Notes: generated from the sequence alone by a model not told the origin. A stretch of DNA of 64,000 nt from Erpobdella octoculata (GCA_963978895.1 OZ022242.1:27750924-27814923), one strand, 5' to 3'. Positions 1 through 14,094 are shown, numbered from the stretch's first letter. Program-made: numbers and translations.

Positions 1-1535
1 TGAACTTAGTAAAACTTTGAACTAAGACTTCTATCAATAAGTTTACTTTCCAATTTTTAGTGGACCTATGCTGATATTGTTTACCATATTAGGGCATATA
101 GAAAACAAACAATATGTTTCATGAATGCAAACGAACAAGGATATTCCAAAATTTACTGTCTGTTATTATGAATCATTTGCAATAAATCATTTATGAATAA
201 TTTGAGCTTTTGTTCTTTCTTTATTGTAAAGCCGTATAATCTTGTATTAAAAAATTATAGATATAAAATATCAGCCATTATTGCAATAATCATCGTTTTT
301 GTTTTTTTTAAGTGTAGAGCGGTAAGACCTTGTATGAAATGACGGGCTCGTCAACAGACCTGCGCTCTGTCGTAATTTCGTTTCGTTGATCGTCTATAGA
401 TATATTTATTGATGTAATGCGTGTTCAAGTAAACATTTTACATTAAGTCAAGTTGTTTCTGCTATTTACTCTATTAAGATAAGACTATTATATTTTTGTC
501 ATTCATAACAGAAGTTAGGTTAGGTTAGGACTAAGACTAGGTCGACTAGGACTAACTAGGTCCTTACTAGGTCTTCACCCATGTCGCTTCAAAGCACTCT
601 GTTCTTAACAAATGACTTTATTCAGTCAGTCATAAACTCTGATTCTCTAGAATCTCAACACTATATAAACAAAACTGTAATTTACGAACGAGATAAATCA
701 GCATCAGCTTTAGCTGTCTCCAGGTTTGGAATTTTGTCTTTTTGTTTCGTTAGTTAACTAGTTACCGGAATGCACTTGTTTTTTTTTAAGTAGAAATTTC
801 ATACTAAAATAGTTTCATTGAATGTTTATGGTTTCAGATTGTAATCTAACATTTGTTGTCTAGAATTCAGGTACCTTACTTTGCTATGCTAAAGTAAAAT
901 CTAAAGCTAGACTACTAAAGCTACTAAGCTATTCTAGAGTCTAGTCTAGACTATAGTCAGTATAGACCTTACAGACAGACTTAGAAGAGCCACTGTGGTC
1001 TTAGAAATAACTATGATTAACCTGTAGTCTAAAACTGTTAAATCAAAAATAAGGTAAGCAGGAGCAAATCTTAAATAATTTCAGGCGTTTGCAAGTATTT
1101 TTAGATCTCAAACTGCGTGCTAAAGTGAATTAAATTAAGCTTATTATTAAAAGTAATGTTTAAACAATATTTTATACCATTTTATAGGCACGTATACTTA
1201 AATTTTATATATAAATATAAAATGCTTCTGTAGTAGATTAATCTAAAGCTTGGTTTGATTCTATATGCAGTAGAAGGGATTGTTATTTGGCATAGCAGTG
1301 GTTTGTCAATTTTTATGTTATGTTATATAACGTCTAAGAGAATGATTTTTGTTTATTTTAGCTTGATTGAATTAAGTTTATTTATTTTTAGCATGTTTTT
1401 TATTTTGGATATTTTGGAAAACGTTGAGTCTGTACATATCAATTTTCAAGAGCAGATTATTATCACTAAAAATGGTTCTGCATGTATTTTGATCTATGAC
1501 CAAATAATATTTATACTAATTGTTTTTTTTTATAG
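1..1535. other. No gene seen; presumed ADAR upstream intron
   Basis: AT-rich sequence without a convincing exon. Hydrophobic open reading just before 1536 runs straight through the polypyrimidine tract and acceptor, so it is intronic. A few TTAGG-like and CTAGACTA-like words near 510-560 and 900-960 are too short to be called repeats. Confidence 0.5.
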
Positions 1536-4022
1536 GCCAATTCTATTTGATGAGATTACTGAAGAAATAACATCTTCTTTTGGCACTAAAAGTCCAATTA
1601 GTATGCTAATGGAATATATGCAATATAGTAGGGCAAGAGTTAATTTTGTAGAAGTTGGCCAGCCTGAAGGTCCAGACCATAAACCAATGTAAGTTTAACT
1701 TTTGTTTTTGTTCTAATAATCTTTGACAGAATTTTCATTGAATGCTTTTGTGATGCAGATTTACAATGGTTGCAGTAGTCAATGGTCAACCTTATGCCAG
1801 AGTTCAAGCAAGAACTAAAAAAGAAGCAAGGACAGGAGCAGCTTATTTGGCATGGAAAACTATTATTCTTGAAGAGCAAGATAAAGTATTACTTGAAATA
1901 TTTTTTTTATTTGTGCTCTTTTAATAATTGTGTTTTTTTCAAGTTGAAAAATCTCATGAATCTCCAGTTACCAATTGAGGACTCTATTGCTTGCATGGTA
2001 TATTTAGAATATTTGAAACAAGTACTTAACAATCCTATGGTTTTTTGCGGCAGAAGAATTTTATCAGCTGTGGTAATGGTTGACAAGGAATTATTAGGTG
2101 CTGGAACAAATTTCAGAAGCATTAGAGTTCTAAGTCTTGGCACAGGTGGGTTTTGATAAGTTTATCATTTTTGATTTTTGTGATTGTGATTGTGAATCAT
2201 GTTTATCAAACAGGTAATAGATGTATTTCTAGTCAGCATCTGAGTCTAGATGGAATTTCTGTTAATGACTCGCACGCAGAAGTCATAGCACGACGAGCAT
2301 TTCTCAGGTTGATTTTAGATTTGTTATTGCAGTAAAAGTTTATCTGTAAAATTTTAAAGTTATATTGTGTCTCACATTAAATAAAAACAAAAATTGAAAA
2401 TCTGTTAAAATTCATTTTTAAAATTGCATTTGTCCAATTCTATTCCTTCGTCACTTGAACAAGCCAGGCTTGTTTTGCTTTTTCGGGTTTCATTGCAATT
2501 TCGCTGTTTATACTTTTGCCATATTCCTGATAAGAAATTGGCTGTTATCCAGTCTCCAGCATTGCATTCCACAATTTTAAGAACAAAGCACCCATCTCTT
2601 CTTAAGTATTGACACACAAACATTTTAATCTCATCAAATTTTGATTGGTTATTCTCTTCAAATTCTTGTGATGTAAATAAAAGTTTTGTAACATAATCAA
2701 CATTTTTTTGGTAATATAGCAGAAAGTAGATCCATTTCAGAAAACTGCTTATTGTGACAATTGCAACAAAAACCAGCCAGAACCACATTACTAAAAACAT
2801 CATTTCGTAGAATAGATTCATTGGAAGTACACAGTGAATAAAATGCGGTTGAACATCTATGAGAGCTCGAAACTTTACTTCACACATAGTAACTAGAGGA
2901 AATGTTTCTGAGGTGGTCCAGCTTTTTCCTGCGGCAATTCTTTTCAGGAACACAAACCCGTACATGCCGTAGTTGTGGTTTAGAAAAGAATTCAAGAGAA
3001 ATATTTGTCCTATTGAATTGACAATGTATAGAAGTTTTACAAGCAAATACAGAAAAGTTAAATAGTTTCCGTGAAAAAATCTGAAAATCTGTAATTTGTC
3101 ATGTTTTTTGCTAGATGTTTTTAAGTAATTGTTAAAGATATTCATCGCATATTGTATACATTTCTCTTCTTCATCGCAATCTTTACACTTCCTGCATCTA
3201 ATTGCTGCGTCCGTTATTGACGTAATTGCAACGCCGGATTTCTTGCTCATAATTTTCCATATCGGGTTTGGCAGGTAGAAAAGGAACGCTTGACATGCGA
3301 ATATGATAGATATCCATTGATAATAGCTAACCTTGAACTGCTTTGAAGTTACACGATTATTTGATGGAACTTTATATGTATCTTGAGTCCAGCATATCTG
3401 CAAGAATAAGGATGCGTTTAATTTTTAATAAATAATTTATTTAAATGTGAAATAACTAAATAACAATCATTAAAGTTTACAATAGTTAAAAAATGGTCTT
3501 TAAACTTTTAGAATTTAATGTAGAAGGTTTAGGTAGGCGCTCTAGGAGGATGCCATTTTTGAACAAAAAGGTCACACTTATCTGCTCGAGGCTCGATGTT
3601 TTAGTGATTTAAATATATAACTTTTCTGATTTATTGGTTCGTGTCCAAATGCGGTACAATTACATGCTGACCATCTAAATTCAGTAAACAATGCTAATAT
3701 GTTATGCTTTAAATATAATTAAATATTTGGATTGGTTATATTTTGCATCTTCAGATTTTATGATAATGTACTTTATTCCGGCGGGAGGTAACATGAGCAA
3801 ACAAATGATAAAAATAACCACGATTTGTAACCAACAGGTACATTAGTCTAGTGAAGAACATTAAACTGCTTTCAAATGCACAAAATCAGTCAAACTGTGG
3901 CGTTAAATGAATTTTCAGAATACTTTGCCATTTTTTTGTTATTTGTGTGGGCTTTTTCATTTTTGAGTTTTTATAGAAAAACTTATCCCGTTGTAAACTT
4001 AAATTTATTTCTGAAAACGTTG

Positions 4023-4075
<53 letters not shown>

Positions 4076-5166
4076 GTGGTCACGGTACTAGTCGACCCCC
4101 TTATTCGGCCGTTGCTTCTGGTTTGGTACAGCCTGACAAAACTAATGAGGTAAACACTTCCTGTGGATCGGTTTATTTGACTCCTGTCATAGATGTTGGC
4201 GATCGTCTCGGTATATCTCCCCGTGGTCTACTAAGTGATGAGGTTAACTACCTTTCCAACTCATCTCTTCAACCAGCTCCCATCGTGCAACTACCCACGC
4301 CTATCCTACATGAGCCTCCACCTGAGCCTCCATCTGAGCCTCCACCTGAACCTCCACCTGAACCTCCACCTGAGCCTCCACCTGAACCTCCACCTGAGCC
4401 TCCACCTGAGGCTCAGGCTCCAGCGGTGTCATTTCAACATTTGTTTGAGTCTTCAAATATAACTACAAGACGTCGGCGTTAATTGAATCATCTATATGTA
4501 TCCCATTTGCACAGTCATGCGTTTATTTTAATTTTTCATATAAGTTTACTTTTATTTTAATTCATCACATGGTTTTATTTAAATTTTTCACCTTTTATTA
4601 TTCTATTTCATACTTTTTTATTTCAATATACTGTCACTAGATACCTATAGTTTAATTTCATTAATCTTCTAATAATTTTAAGTGTTTTAATTTCTATTAT
4701 TAGTATTATAGACTTCATTCAATTCGTCCTATCTATTTATATTTATTTATTTTATTTTATTAATAATAATTATTATTTAATTTATCTTTATACTTCTTTT
4801 CATTTATCAATTTTATAAGCTCTCGTAATTTACTTATATCGTCATACTCTGGTTTAAATACTTTAATTTAAATATTTATTTAATATAGGCACAACACTAT
4901 TTCTATGTTGATGTTTACTATATATTCTTTAGCTGTTTACGTAATACGACATTTTAGGTTACGGACTCTGAAGATGACTGTAGTCGAAACTGGCCAGTCA
5001 GTCCTAATTATTATTATTTGTATTATATAAATTTTTAAAATGGACTCTAGTTTACGTCGTAAAATTAAATATTTCGAACAGTTTATTAAAAAAGTCATTA
5101 ATGCAAAGTGGTCGTTTGTTTTTAACGGAGTGTGTTTACGAGAGGGGATTTTGCCAAAGTATATTA

Positions 5167-5265
<99 letters not shown>

Positions 5266-8200
5266 CTTTTTATTACAGTTAAAGGTAGACTCGTTAGTTT
5301 ATACTGTATATCCATCAGCCAATTTAATTAGCACAGTCGGAAAATATATATTGCATCCGTTTTGGTTAGCAGAGTAAAAGTTTTGATATAGTAAGATTTG
5401 AGATTATTTATTTTAAAGCATTTGCGGCATTTTTGAGAATATGAGAATGCTTCATGTTAATTCTAATGTTAGGCCATTAATCTATGCCAAATAAGATGTC
5501 CTAACGTCATTGATATGGTGACGTATCTTTAAAATAAAACCTAGAGTTAAATTTAAACCTTTAGAGCTGTTCATTAAATATTTTCCAGTCAAAAAGTAGC
5601 GTCAATTGCGTCTACCTATTTATTGGCTGTAGCAATATATTGTTTTAGCAATCCATTTGTATTATGCAGTTCTTTCTAAAATAAAATGAATATTACACAA
5701 ATTTGACCTTTTTTGCGTAGTTTATTCAATTAAAAGATTATCTTGGTAATTGTTGAAAAAAATGAACAAAGAGGTTCAAATTTTTAATGTTTTCAAGTTA
5801 TAGAAAACCCTGATTATACTATTCTTGTAGTTTCAGATTTTTATTTTCAAAAATGTTTATATAATGTACTTTCAATATATTTTATTAATCTTTTTTCTGG
5901 GAAGTGGAAATCGTTTTCCCAGCCCCCTGTCCATTTGGTTCCGCTGATGATGTTCCGTTGGAATGTAATCATCGCAAATCTTTAAGCCTTTTTCTTTTTG
6001 TTTAATAAGATCCATGTCATTTTCTCTTGTGTAAATAACTTTCTTTCACGAGACCTCACTACCAGGGGCGCAGCCAGAAATTTTTTTCGGGGGGGGGGGG
6101 CCGAGGGGAAAAACTGATTACTAAGGAGTTTTACTGAGAAATTTACAAACCACAAAAGTCAAGGTTTAACGACAGTTCCAGCAATAATTAGTAATATCAA
6201 ACCATAAGACATTAATTTAGAAAAGTAAATTACAATATGAAATTCAGCCGACGTTTTGTCTGCGAAAAAATGTCGATGATGGTTTCTTCATTAATGTTGA
6301 GGTTGCGATTGATAGTCATCTGGGCCAACCCATTCTGGCTCATTGTGGTACGTAGATAACATTTGAGTCTGCTCATAGTTGAGAAGGATCTCTCAGCTAT
6401 CGCGGAAGAAAGGGGCAACGTGGCGAAGAGTTTAGCTGCGTATTTTTCTGTAGGTAGATGGAATATTGACAATGTGGCAGAGCATCAACTGCAGCACTGC
6501 AGTATGTGGCCGCTCTGACAATTGGGTCTTAGCCAAAGTGGGTTGGGTCGGGTCGAAAACAAAAGAAAAAACAAAAATAGGTTGAGTCGGGACAGATTTT
6601 CTGGCGGGTTGGGTTTTCAGAAATAGACCCATGGAAAACTCTTATTCTAAAATTTTTTATAACTTATTAAATATTTAATTTGGAAAATAATTGTTAACTC
6701 AAATATGTCTTGAAAACACGAGCACGCGCGTTACTTCAACATGAACATTGGCAAGCTTTCGGGGGGGGGGGGCGGGTTTCCCAGCTGCGCCCTTGCTCAC
6801 TACTTAGAATAGGCCAAATGAAATACTAGACCAATAAAGCAGATTAACAAGATTACTTGCAAGACTTATAATGGTGTTACTGAAAGATATTTAGGTTAAC
6901 AATAATAATTGATAATTTTATTAGCTAAAATCTAGGTAATAAATGTTTGTTTTATGTTAAGGCTTGTTTTTATTCCGCGTTGAAGATGTTTTTGATCATA
7001 AAAGGTTTTCTACCTAGACACACACAAAAACGGTTCATCACTTTGAAACTGTCCACGTACAGATATTTTTATAATTAAAAACAAATTCTGAGAAAATCCC
7101 TGAAAACGACAAAATTGATTTTGAAAACGTTTGAGACCTCAGCTAGATCTAATTTTTAAGAATCGCAATCTTGCTGAGTTTTTTCGGCAGACAGACATAA
7201 AACCTAAATTAGTAAGCCTTTACATTTTCTAGAAATTTATTTCCTTGTGAAATAATTTTATAACTGTAAATTTAATTTAACTTTGGTTTTTGTTTGTTCT
7301 TGTAGATCCTGGGATATAAACGTTTGTGTGTACTTTTATTTATGAGTTGTTTGAAAAGTATGAAACTCACCCTTTCCGCATATTCTACTTGACTTGAGAC
7401 AAATTCTGTTGGACAGAAACAGTTGATCGGTGTGTTCATATACAATTTGGTTGTTGACAAGAGAGCAAATATGAAAAGCAGACAAACAGTGTATTTGCTG
7501 TTCAACTTGTCTGAAAAACTTTCGGCCGTGCCACTTCCCTTTTCAGGAGTTTTTTGAAACATTTGAAATAACGCCTCCATGATTGATTTAATCTAAAAAT
7601 AATTTGCTGAATTATTTGAAAAAAAATGCTTATTTCGACTTAGTGTATAACAGAGAGGTGCGATAAATTTATATCCTCCTTTACAAATCAGGTCCTCGTG
7701 TAGATCCTGTTTCACATTCAGCTGACTGCTGTCATTCTAGTTATTTGCCAAGCTTCGTTCATTTAATTATTCATGTTAACAAATTACACGTAATATAATT
7801 ATTTCTAAAGATTTCTCTATGACGAAGTTAAAAGATCCGAAAAGGGAGAGGATACAATATTTTATCCTCGTTCAATGAATTGCTTGCTAGAAATAAAAAG
7901 TACCATCGGGTTCCACCTGTATATATCTTCCTTACCATGTGGAGACGCCTCTGTCTTTTCAAAGTTAAATTACAATTTTAACCACGAATTTATTTTTATG
8001 GTAGTTGACGTAACAGTAATGGTATATTTTTTAGGGAAAAATTAAAGAATGGGGAATCAAAACTTGATGATGTTTGCGAAAACTCTTACAAACCAGTATT
8101 TGACAGTCCTGTGCAAGGATTACTGAGGACAAAAATTGAAGCTGGTAGGCGTGGATTTTTAGAAACTTACTTATTAATTGTTTAGAGCCATATTTAATAT

Positions 8201-9416
8201 TTGTTTACCCCATTGTAATCATGTAAAGCTAAGTGGTTTATTGGTATGCAAATTAGCTGGCCTTGTTCATTGGACACTAAAAATAATTATTTAGTTTCTT
8301 TCATTGTATAAATAATAATAAAAAAAATCTTAGCTAAAATTGACGTCTTGAAAAGGTGAAGGAGCCATACCAGCTGAGAAATCGCACATGCAAACATGGG
8401 TGGGGTTGATGTTTGGCAATCGACTGAGAACAATGTGTTGCAGTGACAAAATTCTCAAGTGGAATGTGGTAGGACTGCAAGGTGCTCTCTTGTCCCAAAT
8501 TCTCAAACCCATCTACCTGTCATCAGTTATTGTAGGTGCGTCCAGCAGAGCTTTTTTGAAGTTTAAAACTTCATGACTCTTAACTAATTTTTTTTTCAGG
8601 AGAAAATTTTATTCATGGTCACGCACTGCGAGCATTGTATTATAGACTGTTGAAAAGTGATTATTTGCAATTGCCTCAGTTGATGGATAAGTCAGTTGAT
8701 ACGTTGAATATAACATCTGACCACAACTCCTCGTCTGAAATCATTCTGCCTCCTCATTTCTCACCGATGTGTCCTGCAATCAAACAGTCCAGTTTTATTA
8801 ACTTATTTCAACAACAGGAAACCGAAAAATCTTCTGCACTGGCAGTTGTTTGGTATCTTGGTCTAGATAGAGCACAAGTGTTTGATGGAACAACTGGCAA
8901 ACTTCCAAACGAGTGAGTTTTAACAAATTAATCCCAATTTTAAAGGTTTTCAAAATTATACTCATGCATATGGTAACAGTTTGTCATTATATGCATATTT
9001 AATATTTTTAACCGAAGTAAATTAAAAACATGATGTCGTTAGGGTGGTTTTCAAGTGCTAAAAGCGTGCTTAACTGATCGATTTCTTATTTTCTATTGAA
9101 AAAAATTTCATTATTAACTAATTTGATTTTTTGTTTTTGTTTAAGAAATGATTTGTCTGTTCACCCGTGTGTTTGCAAAAGGATTTTGTTTGAATGCTTC
9201 AGGGAAATTTCTGGCAAAAACTCAGCATTAACTTCAGAAGACTATTCTAGTTATGACAAGAATTACAAAGAAACAGATAATGACAAGTCGTATTATGGCT
9301 ACAAGCAGCAAGCGGTAGCGTATCAAGAGGCCAAGAGAATATTTTATCAACACATGCAGCAACAGGGTCTTGGAGGTTGGATAACAAAGCCTGTCGAAAT
9401 AGATTTCTTCCAATAA
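1536..9416 (+). CDS. ADAR-family adenosine deaminase acting on RNA (3' part, nine exons)
   Basis: Deaminates adenosine to inosine in double-stranded RNA. Exons read by splice sites and homology: 1536-1688, 1759-1885, 1944-2145, 2214-2307, 7811-7963, 8035-8144, 8356-8535, 8600-8912, 9146-9416. All junctions keep frame and give 533 residues plus stop. Residues about 17-90 form a dsRNA-binding domain ([14 protein letters not shown] to [15 protein letters not shown]). The deaminase domain follows with [11 protein letters not shown] (zinc His and proton-shuttling Glu), SSLPCGDAS (zinc Cys), [10 protein letters not shown] (second zinc Cys) and a C-terminal GLGGWITKP. All catalytic residues are present, unlike ADAD proteins, which usually lose them. 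The 5' exons were not found: the first exon begins mid-codon after an AG acceptor. The donor after 7963 (GTTAAA) is weak, but frame and homology support it. The 5.5-kb intron 2308-7810 contains the antisense innexin. Family is certain; ADAR1-like versus ADAR2-like is not resolved. Confidence 0.9.
2405..7580 (-). CDS. Innexin gap-junction/hemichannel protein (two exons, complete)
   Basis: Four-pass membrane protein of invertebrate gap junctions. Exon 1 is 7580-7371 (70 residues from ATG) and exon 2 is 3397-2405 (330 residues plus stop). The donor AGG|GTGAGT and acceptor TTGCAG|ATA are in phase 0 and rebuild the innexin sequence [15 protein letters not shown] across the junction. TM1 is about residues 31-48. 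Extracellular loop 1 carries its two cysteines (PINC and ICW). SYYQWISII is the family YYQW signature starting TM2, followed by [11 protein letters not shown]. Loop 2 carries VTMCEVKF and [10 protein letters not shown], then TM4 [10 protein letters not shown]. Length of 400 is usual for innexins. The 3973-bp intron holds a Penelope-like fragment, (TA)n and a hAT relic. The whole gene lies within an intron of the plus-strand ADAR gene. Which innexin paralogue it is cannot be said. Confidence 0.92.
4025..4074. repeat. (TA)n microsatellite
   Basis: About 50 bases of TA at the 5' border of the Penelope-like fragment in the innexin intron. Confidence 0.95.
4075..5167 (+). mobile_element. Penelope-like element fragment (ORF tail, UTR, start of next ORF copy)
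   Basis: Bounded by (TA)n on both sides. 4123-4482 is the C-terminal tail of an element ORF: a PEPP repeat region of about 14 units, ending [10 protein letters not shown] and stop. The other Penelope-like copies end in a related NITIRRGRR tail. After about 480 bases of UTR comes a hammerhead ribozyme (4963-5004). At 5040 a new ORF begins ([18 protein letters not shown], then [16 protein letters not shown], then LPKYITH) and runs directly into (TA)n. This tail-UTR-ribozyme-head order is that of the tandem pseudo-LTR of Penelope-like elements. It sits in the innexin intron, antisense to that gene. Confidence 0.7.
4963..5004 (+). ncRNA. Hammerhead ribozyme of a Penelope-like element
   Basis: Stem I is GGACT (4963-4967) pairing with AGTCC (5000-5004). 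The core is CTGAAGA (4968-4974, consensus CUGANGA) and GAAA (4986-4989). Stem II is a short GAC/GUC hairpin between them. Stem III is the palindrome ACTGGCCAGT (4989-4998). The cleavage-site nucleotide C is at 4999. Minimal stem III palindromes are typical of retroelement hammerheads, which often act as dimers. An extra U before stem II is a small deviation. Confidence 0.7.
5168..5261. repeat. (TA)n microsatellite
   Basis: About 94 bases of TA directly after the truncated Penelope-like ORF start. Confidence 0.95.
6063..6795 (-). mobile_element. hAT transposon relic with intact 8-bp target duplication
   Basis: Ends CAGGGGCGCAGCCAG and, inverted, CAAGGGCGCAGCTGG. Flanked by CTCACTAC at 6055-6062 and 6796-6803. 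6472-6233 on the minus strand encodes the hAT C-terminal dimerisation region ([20 protein letters not shown]). The rest of the transposase is gone, so it is an internally deleted, non-autonomous copy. G runs lie next to both ends. Sits in the innexin/ADAR intron. Confidence 0.88.
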
Positions 9417-9624
9417 TCTTTGCCATTTAAATTTAAAATTGTATACTTGTATCAATCATACTTTGACGTACTGAATTCAATGTGATCATATGCAATTTTT
9501 GTATTCATTCAATTTTTCGAGACGACTTTTTTTCTTTTTCAATATATGCATGACTTATTTTGCACTTACCATTCGCTATTTAATACACGACATTTTACAG
9601 GTTTTTGTGAATTATTATAAACAG

Positions 9625-9630
9625 AATAAA
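9625..9630 (+). terminator. Candidate poly(A) signal of the ADAR gene
   Basis: AATAAA 209 bases after the ADAR stop codon, in AT-rich 3' UTR-like sequence. A Helitron copy starts about 75 bases further on. Confidence 0.4.
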
Positions 9631-9704
9631 CTCACACATTTATAAAATTGTTGTTTTGTAAATTTGTTTTAATAAAACTGAGTCAAACAATTTTTATAAC
9701 TAAC

Positions 9705-11822
<2,118 letters not shown>

Positions 11823-11830
11823 ATAACATA

Positions 11831-13305
11831 CTAGCATTCCCGTCGCGGCTTCGCTCGCTTGAGAAAGAGACTAAGCATCCACAGTAGCGTACTGCATGGG
11901 GCGATTTTTTACGGCCCGACTCGGTCCGGTCCGTCGACAACTTGGCCCGGCCCGCTTCATAAGCAAATATTTCAGGCCCAGCACGGCCCATCTAATTTGG
12001 GCCTGGCCCGTTTTTACAGGCCTACAATTTTTATATACTTGGCGAAAAAATCCATAGTGCCCTGTCCGGATTTTCACGGGCACAAAACCATTACTTGGAA
12101 ACTAATTTTTCGAAATAATAATGAAACACGTATATTATAATTTAAAAAAAAAAACCTGAATAGTGAGTTTTAATGTTTTTACATTTTCAGTTATTGAGTT
12201 TTCAAGCAAATACAATCCTTTTCTCCACTTCAGATTTGTAGTCCTGGAAGCCCGAACAAAAAAAATTTACAAAAAATTTGTAACTTTATCTTCTAAGTAG
12301 TATTTAGTTATTGATTTGTATATTTGTAGTAATTTTAGTTTCAGAGTCGCAGTTATTTAAAAAAAAATATAAGCCTATTTTCCCTCCACATTTGAAGTCC
12401 TGGAAACCAAATTTTCAAAAATTAATAAAACATGTAATTTGTTATTTTGTAAAAACAATCTCGGTACTAAATTGCAAAATTTTAACATTTTTAGTTTTTG
12501 GAGTTTTTAATCAAATTTTTATTTCTACCCCACATTTTTAAAAATGGTGAAACACGTGTTTTTTTATTTTTTAAGAAGAATCTAGATACCAAATTTCAAA
12601 ACTTTTTCATTTTTGGTTTTTGAAATATGCCTTGTTTAAAAAAAAATTGTTTTAAAACTTTTAAATTTTTAGTTTCTCTTTTTTTTATCCCACATTTGCG
12701 GTCCTGGAAACCAAATTGGTAAAACACGTATATCTTTATATTTCGAGTAAATACTAATTTTTACATCAGTAGCTCTTACAGTTTTTAAGTAGCAGTTATT
12801 CTAAAAAAAACAATAACCTTATTTTCCACCTCACATTTGAGGTCCCGGAAACCAAATTTTCAAAAATGGTGAAACACGTCCATCTTTATTTATTGAGTAG
12901 ATACTAAATATTAATTTTTACATCTGTAGCACTTACAGTTTTTGAGTAGCAGTAATTTAAAAAAAACAAATAACCATATTTTCAACCACATTTGAGGTCC
13001 TGACACCAAATTTTCAAAAAATTGTGAAACACGTATTTTCTCAATTTTAAGAAGAATCTAGATACAAAATTTCAAAAGCCTTACACGTTTGGTTTTCGAG
13101 GTATACGTTGTTTTAGAAAAACATTTGTTTTCCAGTTTCATCCTCTCAGGAGCAAAATTTTCAAAAATCCTTTTTAGTGGGTGCTTACGCTATAAAAGCA
13201 ATATAAGTTCCAAATTTCACATTCCTATGATGAGGCGTTTGAGCTCGGCGTTGATTATCAGTCAGTCAGTCAGTCAGTCAGGACATGTTCTTTTATATAT
13301 ATAGA
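11831..13305 (-). mobile_element. Helitron B, near full length
   Basis: Minus strand 5'-TCTATATATATAAAAGAACA (ending at 13305) to the 3' hairpin GCGAGCGAAGCCGC and CTAG at 11831. Carries TCAGTCAG repeats near the 5' end, about five diverged ~150-bp units (CACATTTGAGGTCCTGGAAACC type) and a GGCCCGGCCC-rich 3' part. Non-autonomous: no Rep/helicase. Its 5' TC abuts the CTAG of another Helitron at 13306. Confidence 0.78.
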
Positions 13306-13856
13306 CTAGTGGGGTTACCCGGCGTTGCTCGGGGTTTTCAGAAGTCTTGTTATCGATTTTCTCTCTTGCTCCCTTTCCTTCCCCGATTGCTCTCCCGCTT
13401 CCAGTCGCTTTCCGCGTTCCCGGTCGCTTTCCCGTTCCCGCTCGCTTGCTCTCCCGTTCCCGGTCACGCTTGCTCTCCCGTTCCCGGTTGCTCTCCCCGT
13501 TCCCGGTTGCTCTCCCGTTCCCATCCCCGTTCACGCTCATTTTCTCTTTTCCATTCTTTCCTAACTTCTTTTAGCCCATAAAACGTAAAATAGATTTGCT
13601 AAAACTGGCTAAAGTTGCTTGAAGCCTTCAAACGCTGTTACTTAAACTAACTTTAAATTTTATTACGCAATTATTTCTGATGGTCGTACATAGGCACTTT
13701 TGGCCTAGAAAGGTTTTTTTGCCCCCTGAGCCGGGGGATCGGAGTAGAGAGTCCAAACCTTCTTAACTTTCTTTCCCTGTATGCCAAATTTCATCAGAAT
13801 CGCTCCATCGGTTTAGATTTCTATAAGAGTCAGACCCACAAACTCACAGACATTCA

Positions 13857-13862
<6 letters not shown>
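13306..13862 (-). mobile_element. Helitron A copy, directly abutting Helitron B
   Basis: CTAG end at 13306-13309, hairpin CCCGGCGTTGCTCGGG read inverted, minisatellite of CGCTCCCGG words, then a diverged 5' part ending ACATTCATTTTAATATATATA in (TA)n. Confidence 0.65.

Positions 13863-13906
<44 letters not shown>
13863..13906. repeat. (TA)n microsatellite
   Basis: Joins the Helitron A 5' side to the left arm of the Penelope-like foldback. Confidence 0.95.
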
Positions 13907-13907
<1 letters not shown>

Positions 13908-14052
13908 AACGTATTTCGGCGTAATGTTTTCTTTTAGGCATGCTCTGTTAAAAATGATAGACCACTTTGCGTTGATACGTTTTTTCGCCAAGCTTTCAAA
14001 ATCTCTTGAATTCATGATAACTCCGCTTTTTAAATAGATTTATTAAAAACGA

Positions 14053-14094
14053 GGGCTGACCGATCGGTTTCGCAGAAAAGCATCTTCGGAGCCC
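14053..14094 (-). ncRNA. Degenerate hammerhead-like motif, left arm
   Basis: Stem I GGGCT/AGCCC, GAAA and stem III palindrome ACCGATCGGT are intact, but the core reads CCGAAGA instead of CTGAAGA, which should abolish or greatly reduce cleavage. The same motif is at 10439-10480 on the minus strand. Confidence 0.45.

Larger units (their letters stand above)
2308..7810 (+). other. ADAR intron containing the innexin gene
   Basis: 5503-bp intron with GTTGAT donor and CTAAAG acceptor. Besides innexin and the two elements in its intron, 3400-4020, 5265-6060 and 6800-7370 are AT-rich with nothing recognisable. Confidence 0.75.

Noticed and set aside
510..530. TTAGG-type arthropod telomere repeat
   Set aside because: Only about three units; expected by chance in 64 kb of AT-rich DNA.
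1255..1692. Hydrophobic N-terminal extension of the ADAR first exon as one ORF
   Set aside because: The frame crosses a strong polypyrimidine tract and AG at 1535, and only the part after it resembles a dsRBD flank.
4123..4482. Free-standing proline-rich host gene
   Set aside because: No host splice or start context. Its terminus NITTRRRR and flanking hammerhead match other Penelope-like tails.
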